Part shown: in pieces, positions 56,174-64,000 of the stretch | Position numbering within the stretch: position 1 is the first letter of the stretch | Layout: the number at the start of each line of letters is the position of its first letter | Source: Paraburkholderia humisilvae | Lineage (GTDB): Bacteria; Pseudomonadota; Gammaproteobacteria; Burkholderiales; Burkholderiaceae | Assembly (NCBI RefSeq): GCF_902859855.1 | Contig: NZ_CADIKH010000006.1 | Location: 186,001 to 250,000 of the forward strand | Length of the DNA stretch: 64,000 nucleotides | Direction: 5' to 3' | Translations under genes and position numbers: made by a program | Notes under the pieces: model-generated | Databases searched by the model: none | Told to the model about the DNA's origin: nothing | What the model saw: the letters and a program-made list of their open reading frames with translations, nothing else

Positions 56174-57913
56174 TCAACGTGCGCTGCCTGTCTCGCTCGT
56201 CTCGCCAAGCACTGCGGTCCGATAGTGGCTGACCGCCTGTTCGAGATTGTGGAACATCCGCTCGCGGCCGAGCGCTTCGCCAAGCGGCGAGCGCTGCACG
56301 AGTGCGAGCACTTCCGGATTCATGGCGGCGAGCCATAGCGTGATGCCGCGCGCACGCAAACGCTGTTCGGAATCGGCGAACATCTTAAGCGCGGTGTATT
56401 CGATGTCGAATACGCCGCTCAGGTCGACAATCACTGTTTGCGGCGCGGCCGCCGCGATCAGCCTGAGTATCTTCTGTCCGATCTGCTCGACGTTCGCGAA
56501 GTAGATGCGTCCTTCCGGCAGCAGCATCAGCAGGCCCGGCCACGTTTCGTCGTTCGGATGCGCATGGGACACCGGCCGGAACACATCGGTGTTGCGCTTG
56601 CGCGCAAGCACATAGACCGGCGGATCGGACAGCTGATGCGCGAGCGCCGCGAGCGACACGACAATCGCGACCAGAATGCCTTGCAGCGTGCCGACCACGA
56701 CCACGCCGGCCAGCGCGACGAGGGCCCAGACGAATTCCATGCGCCGCACGCGCGCGATCGCGCGAAATTCGATCGGATCGAACAATCCAATCGAATACAC
56801 GATGACGACGGCGGCCAGCACCGCTTGCGGGATCGGCCCGATCAGCGGCGACAGCAGCAGCATCGCCGCGAGCGCGACCGCCGCGGTCACGAGCGCCGCC
56901 GCCTGGCTGCACGCGCCGGCACGGCGATTCACCGCCGTCTGCGTGGTGCCGCCGCCGCCTGGCATCGCGCCGAACAGCGCGCCGACCAGATTCGCAAGGC
57001 CGGTCGCGAACAGCTCGCGGTTCGCGCGCGGCACCGGCTCGCCGTGGCGCGCGAACGCGCGGCCCGCCGCGACCGTTTCGGTGAAGCTCATCAGCGCCAT
57101 GCCGAGCGCGATCGGCCACAGGGTATCCACCAGCGCCAGCACCGGCAGCCTCGGTGCGGGCAGGCCGGCTGGCACCGTGCCGACCGTATCCACGCCGAGC
57201 GCATGCAGGTCGAGCAGCTTCGACGCGACGATTGCGCAAGCCACGACGATAAGCGGCGCCGGCACACGCGGCACGAAGCGCCGCAGCAGGACCAGCGCCA
57301 CGAGCGCGACCGCCGCGACGACAACGGTCGGCGGCGTCGCTCGCGGAATGCCCTCGATAATCCGCAGCACGTTGTAAAAGAACTCGCCCTTGACGACGTG
57401 AATGCCAAGCAGCTTCGGCAACTGGTCGACGAAGATCACGACCGCGATGCCAGCCTTGAAGCCGACCAGCACCGGCGCGGAAATGAAGTTCGCGACGAAG
57501 CCCAGACGCAGCAGCGACGCGATCATCAGCATGGCGCCGACCAGCACGCCGAGCGTTGCCGCGGCGGTGAGCAGCTCCGTCTGGCCGCTGCCGGGCGCGA
57601 CGCGCGCGAGCGCCGACGTGGTCAGGATCGCCAGCGTGGTGGTCGTGCTGACGCTAAGCACCCGCGATGTGCCGAAGAGTGCATAGATCATCATCGGGAA
57701 GAATGCGGTATAGAGGCCGGCTTCGACGGGCAGCCCGGCGAGCGTCGCGTAGGCAAGCGCGTTCGGAATGACCACCGCCGCCGACGTCAGGCCGGCGATC
57801 AGATCGCCTTTGACCCAATGCGTACGATAGTGGAGCAGCCATTCCGGCAGGGGTATTGCGCTTTGGCGGGCGTGTCGGGGAGGCTGTGCGGAAGGCGGAT
57901 CGGACGGCGGCAT
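56174..57913 (-). CDS. SulP-family anion transporter with STAS domain
   Basis: A 579-residue protein. The N-terminal SulP signature is LIAGLTSAAVVIPNALAYAT and AGLPVEAGLYTAFFPMMIYA, followed by ten or more membrane helices. The C-terminal STAS domain is at about 455-560 (TVIVDLSGVFDIEYTALKMF). The family moves sulfate, bicarbonate or carboxylates; the substrate here is unknown. I chose the ATG at 57913, since upstream codons show no family pattern and the ribosome site is weak. It is 88 bases downstream of ppk2 on the same strand. Confidence 0.9.
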   Translation of the reverse strand: MPPSDPPSAQPPRHARQSAIPLPEWLLHYRTHWVKGDLIAGLTSAAVVIPNALAYATLAGLPVEAGLYTAFFPMMIYALFGTSRVLSVSTTTTLAILTTSALARVAPGSGQTELLTAAATLGVLVGAMLMIASLLRLGFVANFISAPVLVGFKAGIAVVIFVDQLPKLLGIHVVKGEFFYNVLRIIEGIPRATPPTVVVAAVALVALVLLRRFVPRVPAPLIVVACAIVASKLLDLHALGVDTVGTVPAGLPAPRLPVLALVDTLWPIALGMALMSFTETVAAGRAFARHGEPVPRANRELFATGLANLVGALFGAMPGGGGTTQTAVNRRAGACSQAAALVTAAVALAAMLLLSPLIGPIPQAVLAAVVIVYSIGLFDPIEFRAIARVRRMEFVWALVALAGVVVVGTLQGILVAIVVSLAALAHQLSDPPVYVLARKRNTDVFRPVSHAHPNDETWPGLLMLLPEGRIYFANVEQIGQKILRLIAAAAPQTVIVDLSGVFDIEYTALKMFADSEQRLRARGITLWLAAMNPEVLALVQRSPLGEALGRERMFHNLEQAVSHYRTAVLGETSETGSAR

Positions 57914-58001
57914 GGGGAGCGGGAGAAAAGAAAGCCGAGCAGCCGCGCGCCAGTCGCGCGCGCGGCACCAATGCCGGTCAGTGCAGCGCGCGGCGCTTGC
58001 T

Positions 58002-58847
58002 TCAGAACTTCTCGGGCACGTATTTGAAAGAATAGTCGGGCTCGCGATAGTCGCCGCGCTTCTGCCGTTTCGGCAGCGTGATTTTCGCACGCGGCATCTC
58101 TTTGTATGGGATGGTCGACAGCAGATGGCTGATCAGGTTGAGCCGCGCGCGCTTTTTGTCGTCCGAGCGAACCACGTGCCACGGCGCGACGCCGGTGTCC
58201 GTTTCGATGAACATCTCGTCGCGGGCGCGCGAATAGTCGTACCAGCGCTCATACGAGCGCAAGTCCATCGGTGACAGCTTCCACAGCTTGCGGCCGTCGT
58301 GGATGCGCGCTTCGAGCCGGCGCGTCTGCTCCTCCTCGCTGACTTCGAGCCAGTATTTCAGAAGAATCACACCGGACTGGATAATCGCGCGTTCGACGAG
58401 CGGCACGCTTTTCAGAAACTGCCGCGACTGCTCGTCAGTGCAAAAACCCATCACGCGCTCGACGCCCGCGCGGTTGTACCAGCTGCGGTCGAATATCACG
58501 ATTTCGCCGGCCGCGGGTAAGTACGGCAGATAGCGCTGCAGGTACATCTGCGATTTTTCGCGATCGGTTGGCGCGGGCAGCGCGACCACGCGAAATACGC
58601 GCGGGCTCACACGCTCGGTGATGGCCTTGATCGTGCCGCCTTTGCCTGCGCCGTCGCGCCCTTCGAAGACGATGCAGATTTTCGCGCCGGTCTGCACGGC
58701 CCACTCCTGCAGCTTGACCAGTTCGATGTGCAGGCGGGCGAGCTCCTTTTCGTATTCCTTGTTCGCGAGCTTCGCGGGTGGGCTGGCGACGCTGGGGTCG
58801 CTGCTAACTTTGTCCGCCTCTTTCGCGGCCTTTTTGCTCTGAGCCAT
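58002..58847 (-). CDS. ppk2: Polyphosphate kinase 2 (PPK2 class I)
   Basis: A 281-residue enzyme that uses polyphosphate to make nucleoside triphosphates. Walker A is EGRDGAGKGGT (residues 62-72), Walker B is VIFDRSWYNRAGVE (Asp120), and the lid region has ARIHDGRKLWKLSPMDLRS. The N-terminal 30 residues are a charged Ala/Lys/Ser tail. It is divergent from the DUF3141 gene, with a long control region in between. Confidence 0.93.
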   Translation of the reverse strand: MAQSKKAAKEADKVSSDPSVASPPAKLANKEYEKELARLHIELVKLQEWAVQTGAKICIVFEGRDGAGKGGTIKAITERVSPRVFRVVALPAPTDREKSQMYLQRYLPYLPAAGEIVIFDRSWYNRAGVERVMGFCTDEQSRQFLKSVPLVERAIIQSGVILLKYWLEVSEEEQTRRLEARIHDGRKLWKLSPMDLRSYERWYDYSRARDEMFIETDTGVAPWHVVRSDDKKRARLNLISHLLSTIPYKEMPRAKITLPKRQKRGDYREPDYSFKYVPEKF

Positions 58848-58932
58848 GGCTGGGTCCTCGCACGGTCATACGGACGCACAATGAAGTGCCATATCGAGTA
58901 TGGTCGCGCGCCGACCGCGTCGCAACTGGACT

Positions 58933-58942
58933 TTGGTCCAAT
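58933..58942. promoter_or_regulatory. TTGGTCCAAT copy 1
   Basis: An exact 10-mer with a TTGG-CCAA inverted core, 86 bases upstream of ppk2. The same 10-mer recurs at 59331. Confidence 0.3.
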
Positions 58943-59330
58943 GCAGGCGCTTGCTGTCGCCCGCCTGGAACGGCAATGGAAAAGCCGGAAGAACACCCGT
59001 CCATGCATGCGCAACGCGTTATGCATAGGGCCGCACGGCGCTGGTGTGTGACGGCGTGGATCAGCTAAATGAAAAGCGTATTGGGCATGTACAGGGCACG
59101 CATAGCGCACGTTTGGGCCGCATACCGGGCATATAGGAAACGGTTATCGATTACTCCATTTTGAAAGCGTGACGCTTAGTTCGACTTACGTCAACGAATA
59201 CCCGTTTTTCCACTATTTTTCCGGAGATTTTCGGTGCGTCATACCTTACCCCATGAAATACTGCATGCGAACGCGGAACCGCGGCGCAACCGCGGCGTCA
59301 TTGCTCGCCGGTGTGAGACCTTGGTCCAAT

Positions 59331-59340
59331 TGACGCAAGC
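59331..59340. promoter_or_regulatory. TTGGTCCAAT copy 2
   Basis: The second identical 10-mer, 231 bases upstream of the DUF3141 start. See the copy at 58933. Confidence 0.3.
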
Positions 59341-59570
59341 GGCGCCGGCTCGCCAGAATGCGTAAGCACCGGACGGGCGCTGTGCGTCAACGCAGTGCGT
59401 CTCTCCCGCGCGATGCCCAATTGTTTCTCGATTGACATCGCGACGACACCCGCGTCTTATACGTTCACATATGCGGTTATGCGTGTTTCCAAACGAGGCG
59501 TCGGTCACGAGCCGGCCTCGGTTTGCCGTCGCCCACGGCCATGCCGTTCTTCGACTATGAGGTCCACGTT

Positions 59571-62006
59571 ATGAACGCAGGTACCCAGTTCGCGCAGAGT
59601 CAACAGATTGGCGCAAAGGTCGCCCGGATTTTCCAGAAGCGCGCGCAGATCGCGCAGCAGAACTTCAACGAACGGGTGCATGAAGCACTCAACACCCAAA
59701 ACGACAACAGCGCCGCGCCCGGCACGGCACCGCAGGCATCGGGCACGCCGCTTTCCGGCCCATTTACCGCCGCATGGACACCCCCCTTTACCGCGCCATT
59801 CACTGCACCTTTCTCCGGCGTTGCCAGCGCGGCGGCGTTCGACCCGCTTTCTGCCTTCCGGTATGCAACCGATCTCGCGCAGCGCACCGTGCTCTTCTGG
59901 GACACGCTGCGCCAGCGCGGCAACCAGTTCGTCGATCAGACCGCCCAGGGTCTGAAGCCGGTGCTGCATTTCGACTATGAAACGGTGCTCGATGGCCGCA
60001 CGTTCGACCATCCGGTGAACTACGCGTTGTTGCGCATTCGTCCGCCGGAGGGCGTGACGATCGATGCGCGCAAGCGTCCGTACGTGGTCATCGATCCGCG
60101 CGCCGGGCACGGTCCCGGCATTGGTGGTTTCAAGGACGATTCGCAGGTCGGCGTCGCATTGCGAGCCGGAAGCCCGGTGTATTTCGTGGTGTTTTTCCGC
60201 GACCCGGAGCCGGGCCAGACGATGCTTGACGTCTGCGCGGCCGAACAGTGTTTCGTCAGGAAGGTGCGCGAACTGCACGCGGACAGTCCGAAGCCGGCGA
60301 TCGTCGGCAATTGCCAGGGCGGCTGGGCCGCGATGATGCTGGCGACATCCGACCCGGACGACACCGGACCGATCGTGATCAACGGCGCACCGATGTCGTA
60401 CTGGAGCGGCGCATGGAGCGAGGGCGAGGGTGACAACCCGATGCGCTATGCGGGTGGCATGCTCGGCGGCACGTGGCTCGCGTCGTTTGCGGCAGACCTC
60501 GGCAACGGCAAGTTCGACGGCGCACACCTCGTTCAGAACTTCGAGAACCTGAACCCTGCGAACAGCCTGTGGGACAAGTACTACCACGTGTTCGACAACG
60601 TCGACACCGAACCGCCGCGCTTTCTCGATTTCGAACGCTGGTGGGGTGGCTACTACCTGATGAACCGCGACGAGATCGAATGGATCACGCGCAACCTGTT
60701 TGTCGGCAACAAGCTATGGGCCGGCGAAGTGCGTGGCGCCGGCGGCGCCGCGTTCGACCTGCGCGACATCAAGTCGCCGATCATCCTGTTCGCGTCGCTC
60801 GGCGACAACATCACGCCGCCGCAGCAGGCGTTCAACTGGGTCGCGGATATCTACGGCAGCACCGCGGAAATCAAGGCGCGCGGGCAGGTGATTATCGGCC
60901 TGATGCATCAGAGCATCGGCCATCTGGGCATTTTCGTGTCGGGCAAGGTTGCGAAGAAGGAACATACGCAGATCGTCTCGGTGCTCGAAGCGATCGAAGC
61001 GTTTCCGCCGGGCCTCTATGGGATGGAAATCACCGAGCACAAGGGCGCGGACGGCAAGCCTGAATACGAGGTGAACTTTCACGAGCACCGTCTCGAAGAT
61101 ATCGCGGCGAAGTTCAACCGCTTCAAGCGTGTCGACGAGCTGCCGTTCAAGGCGGTCGAACAGGTGTCAGAGTTCAATCAGCGCGCGTACGAACTATTCG
61201 CACAACCGTTCGTGCAAGCATGCTCGAACGAAGCGACGGGCGGCCTGTTGCGCCAGTTTCATCCATTGCGTGCGCAGCGCTGGATGTTTTCCGATCTGAA
61301 TCCGTGGCTCGCGTGGCTCGGACCGGCGGCGAGCGCGGTGAAAGCGAACCGCGTGCACGGTGACAAGGACGGCCCGAATCCGCTGCGTCAAGCGGAGCGG
61401 CGTGGCGCGGAACTGGTCAGCGCGTCGCTCGATTTTTACCGCGCGATGCGCGATGCGGCGACCGAGAGCCTCTTTTTCGGCATCTACGGCAACCTGTTTA
61501 CCGCGCATTCGACGCAGAAGGTCGATCTGGACGGACCGCTGGCCGTGCCCGTCGCGGACCCGAAAGAGTTGCCGTTCGTCAAAGCGGCGCTTTCGTCGAT
61601 TGCGGAAGGCGGCTATACCGAAGCGATTGCGCGCACTGCGTGCCTGCTCGCGCGTCACGGCGAGCCGCTGCCGCTTACGCGCCTCGCGATACGCAAAGAG
61701 CTCGCGGAAGAATACGCGGACTATCTGCCCGCGCTCGAACACGACCAGTGGCGCCGTATTCGCGGGGAGCAGGAAATCATCGTGCGTTATGAGCCCGAGC
61801 GCGCGCTCGCGTCGCTGCCGACGCTGCTCGCCGAACCCGGCGACCGCAAGCGTTTCCTCACGCTCGTCGAGAAACTCGCGGAAGACGAGCGCGTGCAGGG
61901 TCTCGCGCCCAGCGCCGCGCAGCTCGAGATGGTCGAGCGTATCCGCTCGCTGCTGCCGGTGAAGGCGAGTCGCGGCGCACGACCGGCGTCATCGTCGGTG
62001 CATTGA
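59571..62006 (+). CDS. DUF3141 protein, PHA-synthase-like alpha/beta hydrolase
   Basis: An 811-residue protein. A clear GAGGT site lies 7 bases before the ATG at 59571; the frame is open to 59523. The N-terminal 130 residues are Ala/Pro-rich and phasin-like. The core has a lipase-type elbow GNCQGGWAAMM with Cys248 as the nucleophile, as in polyhydroxyalkanoate synthases. The C-terminal 350 residues are helical. It is followed by a phosphate acyltransferase and acetate kinase genes, a set that in related species is induced at low oxygen. Its enzymatic reaction is unknown. Confidence 0.88.
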   Translation: MNAGTQFAQSQQIGAKVARIFQKRAQIAQQNFNERVHEALNTQNDNSAAPGTAPQASGTPLSGPFTAAWTPPFTAPFTAPFSGVASAAAFDPLSAFRYATDLAQRTVLFWDTLRQRGNQFVDQTAQGLKPVLHFDYETVLDGRTFDHPVNYALLRIRPPEGVTIDARKRPYVVIDPRAGHGPGIGGFKDDSQVGVALRAGSPVYFVVFFRDPEPGQTMLDVCAAEQCFVRKVRELHADSPKPAIVGNCQGGWAAMMLATSDPDDTGPIVINGAPMSYWSGAWSEGEGDNPMRYAGGMLGGTWLASFAADLGNGKFDGAHLVQNFENLNPANSLWDKYYHVFDNVDTEPPRFLDFERWWGGYYLMNRDEIEWITRNLFVGNKLWAGEVRGAGGAAFDLRDIKSPIILFASLGDNITPPQQAFNWVADIYGSTAEIKARGQVIIGLMHQSIGHLGIFVSGKVAKKEHTQIVSVLEAIEAFPPGLYGMEITEHKGADGKPEYEVNFHEHRLEDIAAKFNRFKRVDELPFKAVEQVSEFNQRAYELFAQPFVQACSNEATGGLLRQFHPLRAQRWMFSDLNPWLAWLGPAASAVKANRVHGDKDGPNPLRQAERRGAELVSASLDFYRAMRDAATESLFFGIYGNLFTAHSTQKVDLDGPLAVPVADPKELPFVKAALSSIAEGGYTEAIARTACLLARHGEPLPLTRLAIRKELAEEYADYLPALEHDQWRRIRGEQEIIVRYEPERALASLPTLLAEPGDRKRFLTLVEKLAEDERVQGLAPSAAQLEMVERIRSLLPVKASRGARPASSSVH

Positions 62007-62090
62007 GTCAGGGCGCGAAGTCCGTGCATCGGGATTTTGACCGGATCGACATGCCGGCACGCTGCGCCGGCCGCCTGCGAGGATAGGCTT

Positions 62091-63029
62091 ATGGAACGCC
62101 AGCACGAAAAATATGAACGGCTGATCAGCTATTGCAAATCGCTGTCGCCGACGCCGACCGCCGTCGCTCACCCATGCGATCAAAGTTCGCTGCAGGGCGC
62201 GGTCGAAGCGGCGCAGATGGGTCTGATCGCGCCCATTCTGGTCGGCCCGCGCGAGCGGATCATTGCCGTCGCCGACGAGCACGGCATCGACATCGCGGCG
62301 TATCCGATTGTCGATGCACCGTTCAGTCATGCGGCCGCAACCGCCGCGGTTCAGGTGGTGCGCGAGGGCGGTGCGCACGCGCTAATGAAGGGCAGCCTGC
62401 ATACCGACGAACTGATGAGCGCGGTGGTGAGTCGCGACGCAGGGCTGCGCACCGCGCGGCGCGTAAGCCATTGCTTCATCATGGACGTGCCGGGCTACGC
62501 CGATCCGCTGATCATTACCGATGCGGCGGTCAATATTGCGCCGACCCTCGAAGCGAAAATCGACATCCTGCAGAACGCGATCGATCTAGGCCATGCGCTG
62601 AAGTTCGAGCAGGTGCGCGTGGCGATCCTGTCCGCGATGGAGACGGTCAACCCGAAGGTGCCATCGACGATCGAGGCGGCCGCGCTGTGCAAGATGGTGG
62701 ACCGCCATCAGATCACCGGCGCGCTGGTCGATGGACCGCTTGCGCTCGATAACGCGATCGATCTCGAAGCCGCACGCATCAAGAAGATCGATTCACCGGT
62801 GGCGGGCCGTGCGAACGTGCTGATGGTGCCGGACCTCGAAGCGGGCAATATGCTCGCGAAGAGCCTGTCGTTTCTCGCCGGCGCGGATGCGGCAGGCGTC
62901 GTGCTGGGCGCACGCGTGCCGATCATCCTGACGAGTCGCGCCGATTCCGTGATGACGCGGCTTGCGTCGTGCGCGGTCGCGGCGCTGGTTGCCCAGGCGC
63001 GCGCTCAGACGACGAAAGTGATGGGGTAA
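62091..63029 (+). CDS. Phosphate acetyl/butyryltransferase
   Basis: A 312-residue enzyme of the PTA/PTB family that converts acyl-CoA and phosphate to acyl-phosphate and CoA. The family patterns GGAHALMKGSLHTDELMSAV, FIMDVPGYADPLIITDAAVN and VDGPLALDNAIDLEAARIKK are seen. It is the short type (no DRTGG domain) and may accept propionyl or butyryl groups. A GAGGAT site precedes the ATG at 62091. It lies 4 bases before ackA. Confidence 0.9.
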   Translation: MERQHEKYERLISYCKSLSPTPTAVAHPCDQSSLQGAVEAAQMGLIAPILVGPRERIIAVADEHGIDIAAYPIVDAPFSHAAATAAVQVVREGGAHALMKGSLHTDELMSAVVSRDAGLRTARRVSHCFIMDVPGYADPLIITDAAVNIAPTLEAKIDILQNAIDLGHALKFEQVRVAILSAMETVNPKVPSTIEAAALCKMVDRHQITGALVDGPLALDNAIDLEAARIKKIDSPVAGRANVLMVPDLEAGNMLAKSLSFLAGADAAGVVLGARVPIILTSRADSVMTRLASCAVAALVAQARAQTTKVMG

Positions 63030-63033
63030 CGCA

Positions 63034-64000
63034 ATGACCGATGTCATTCTCGTATTGAACGCCGGCTCGTCGAGCATCAAGTTCCGTGCTTACTATATCG
63101 AAGGCGGCGAACTGGGCCTCGGGTTGCATGGGCAGGTCGAAGGGCTTTTCAGTGCGCCGCACTTTATTGCCCATGACCGCCATGGCGAAGCAGCCGGCGA
63201 GAAGCGCTGGGGAGACGGCGCCAAACTGTCGCATGAAGAAGGCATTCAGTTTATCTCGCAGTTTCTGACCAGCCATCGCGGCGACAACCGTCTGGTCGCG
63301 GTCGGCCATCGTGTCGTGCATGGTGGCGAGAAGTTTGCGAAAGCGGTGCTTGCGACACCCGACGTCGTCGACGAGCTCGACAAGCTGACGCCGCTCGCGC
63401 CGCTGCATCAGCCGCACAATCTGAAGCCGATCCGGATAGTCGCGGCGATGCATCCGCATCTGCCGCAGGTCGCGTGCTTCGACACCGCGTTTCATCGCTC
63501 GCAAACCGAACTCGCGCAAGCGTTCGCGCTGCCCGAATCGATCACCGCGCGCGGCGTGCGGCGCTACGGTTTCCACGGGCTGTCGTACGAATATATCGCG
63601 CAGGCACTGCCGAACTTCTCGAAGCGCGCCGCGCAAGGACGCACGATCGTCGCGCATCTCGGCAATGGCGCGAGTCTGTGCGCGATGCACGCGGGGCGCA
63701 GCGTTGCTAGCACGATGGGCTTCACCGCGGTCGACGGCTTGCCGATGGGCACCCGCTGCGGCAGTCTCGATCCGGGCGTGATCCTCTATCTGCTCGAAGA
63801 GCTGAAGATGACCCCACAGGCAATCGAAGACCTGATCTACAAGGAATCGGGGTTGCTCGGCGTGTCCGGTGTGTCGGGCGATATGCGCAAGCTGCTGGCG
63901 AGCGCCGCGCCGCGCGCACGTTTCGCGATCGATCTGTACACGTACCGGATCGGACGCGAGATCGGTTCGCTCGCGGCCTCGTTGCAGGGCCTCGATGCGC
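63034..64000 (+). CDS. ackA: Acetate kinase, 5' part (runs off the window)
   Basis: The ATG at 63034 opens a frame with no stop before the window ends, giving 322 residues. The ASKHA-fold patterns are LVLNAGSSSIKFRAY, VGHRVVHGGEKF, CFDTAFHRS, RRYGFHGLSYEYI, VAHLGNGASLCAM and TMGFTAVDGLPMGTRCGSLD. It turns acyl-phosphate and ADP into acetate and ATP. It pairs with the upstream acyltransferase for substrate-level ATP formation. Confidence 0.95.
   Translation, partial: MTDVILVLNAGSSSIKFRAYYIEGGELGLGLHGQVEGLFSAPHFIAHDRHGEAAGEKRWGDGAKLSHEEGIQFISQFLTSHRGDNRLVAVGHRVVHGGEKFAKAVLATPDVVDELDKLTPLAPLHQPHNLKPIRIVAAMHPHLPQVACFDTAFHRSQTELAQAFALPESITARGVRRYGFHGLSYEYIAQALPNFSKRAAQGRTIVAHLGNGASLCAMHAGRSVASTMGFTAVDGLPMGTRCGSLDPGVILYLLEELKMTPQAIEDLIYKESGLLGVSGVSGDMRKLLASAAPRARFAIDLYTYRIGREIGSLAASLQGLDA

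Larger units (their letters stand above)
58848..59570. other. Long control region between ppk2 and the DUF3141 gene
   Basis: A 723-base gap without a convincing gene. It holds two copies of the 10-mer TTGGTCCAAT (58933-58942 and 59331-59340). The centre (59080-59260) is AT-richer. Both promoters and probably shared operator sites lie here. Confidence 0.5.

Noticed and set aside
56438..58027. 529-residue frame on the plus strand, opposite the SulP gene
   Set aside because: Composition is Arg/His/Gln-heavy, without motifs, and it covers the SulP gene exactly in antisense.

Overview
The window is GC-rich chromosomal DNA from a beta-proteobacterium of the order Burkholderiales, most likely Burkholderia sensu lato / Paraburkholderia. 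The grounds are codon use, a DUF4148 protein, the DUF3141-phosphotransacylase-acetate kinase locus, a CbiG-CobJ fusion, and a B12 pathway that uses CobG together with CbiD. No rRNA, tRNA, CRISPR array or intact mobile element was seen.

Layout. 1-5.6 kb is the end of a cellulose (bcs) operon: bcsZ, then a very large bcsC. 5.7-14 kb holds mixed housekeeping and stress genes: a LysR regulator, a Ca2+/H+ antiporter, an acyl-CoA dehydrogenase, a BON protein, 3-methyladenine glycosylase, a DUF4148 protein, a CBS-pair protein and GTP cyclohydrolase II. It ends with a low-GC orphan RHS-core protein whose C-terminus looks like a cholera-toxin-type ADP-ribosyltransferase. 14-37 kb is an almost complete aerobic-type cobalamin region. 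It has four transcription units, three of them preceded by cobalamin riboswitches: cobE-cobO-cobB-bluB plus a 52-codon membrane protein (-), cobW-cobN-chlI-like-chlD-like (+), cobG-cobH-cobI-CbiG/cobJ (-), and cobL-cbiD-cobK-cobM (+, no riboswitch seen). Interspersed are a broken fic gene, a decayed recombinase tail, a PilZ protein and a valine-zipper repeat protein of unknown function.

37-43.9 kb holds a small unknown protein, a DUF3311/sodium-solute symporter pair, a MarC-family protein, a GAF-PAS-GGDEF-EAL protein and a cupin-Nudix fusion. 44-46.8 kb is a lower-GC, eroded cluster: a truncated serine-acetyltransferase-like gene, an intact AlaX-type tRNA-editing protein, the 5' half of an MFS transporter, and the 3' half of a cysteine-synthase-like PLP enzyme joined directly to it. 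This looks like the remains of a pathway for an unusual amino acid with a built-in tRNA-editing safeguard. 46.9-56 kb holds an SGNH hydrolase, then a kdp potassium-uptake operon with the uncommon order kdpF-(27-aa ORF)-kdpA-kdpC-kdpB-kdpD-kdpE. 56-64 kb holds a SulP transporter, a class II polyphosphate kinase, a DUF3141 PHA-synthase-like hydrolase, a phosphate acyltransferase and the start of acetate kinase. This last group suggests energy-storage or low-oxygen metabolism.

How it works together. The B12 genes take precorrin-2 to adenosylated cobyrinate diamide and also make dimethylbenzimidazole. The late steps (CobQ, CobD, CobC, CobP, CobV) are not in the window. Long reading frames on the opposite strand of the GC-rich genes were treated as shadows and left out.
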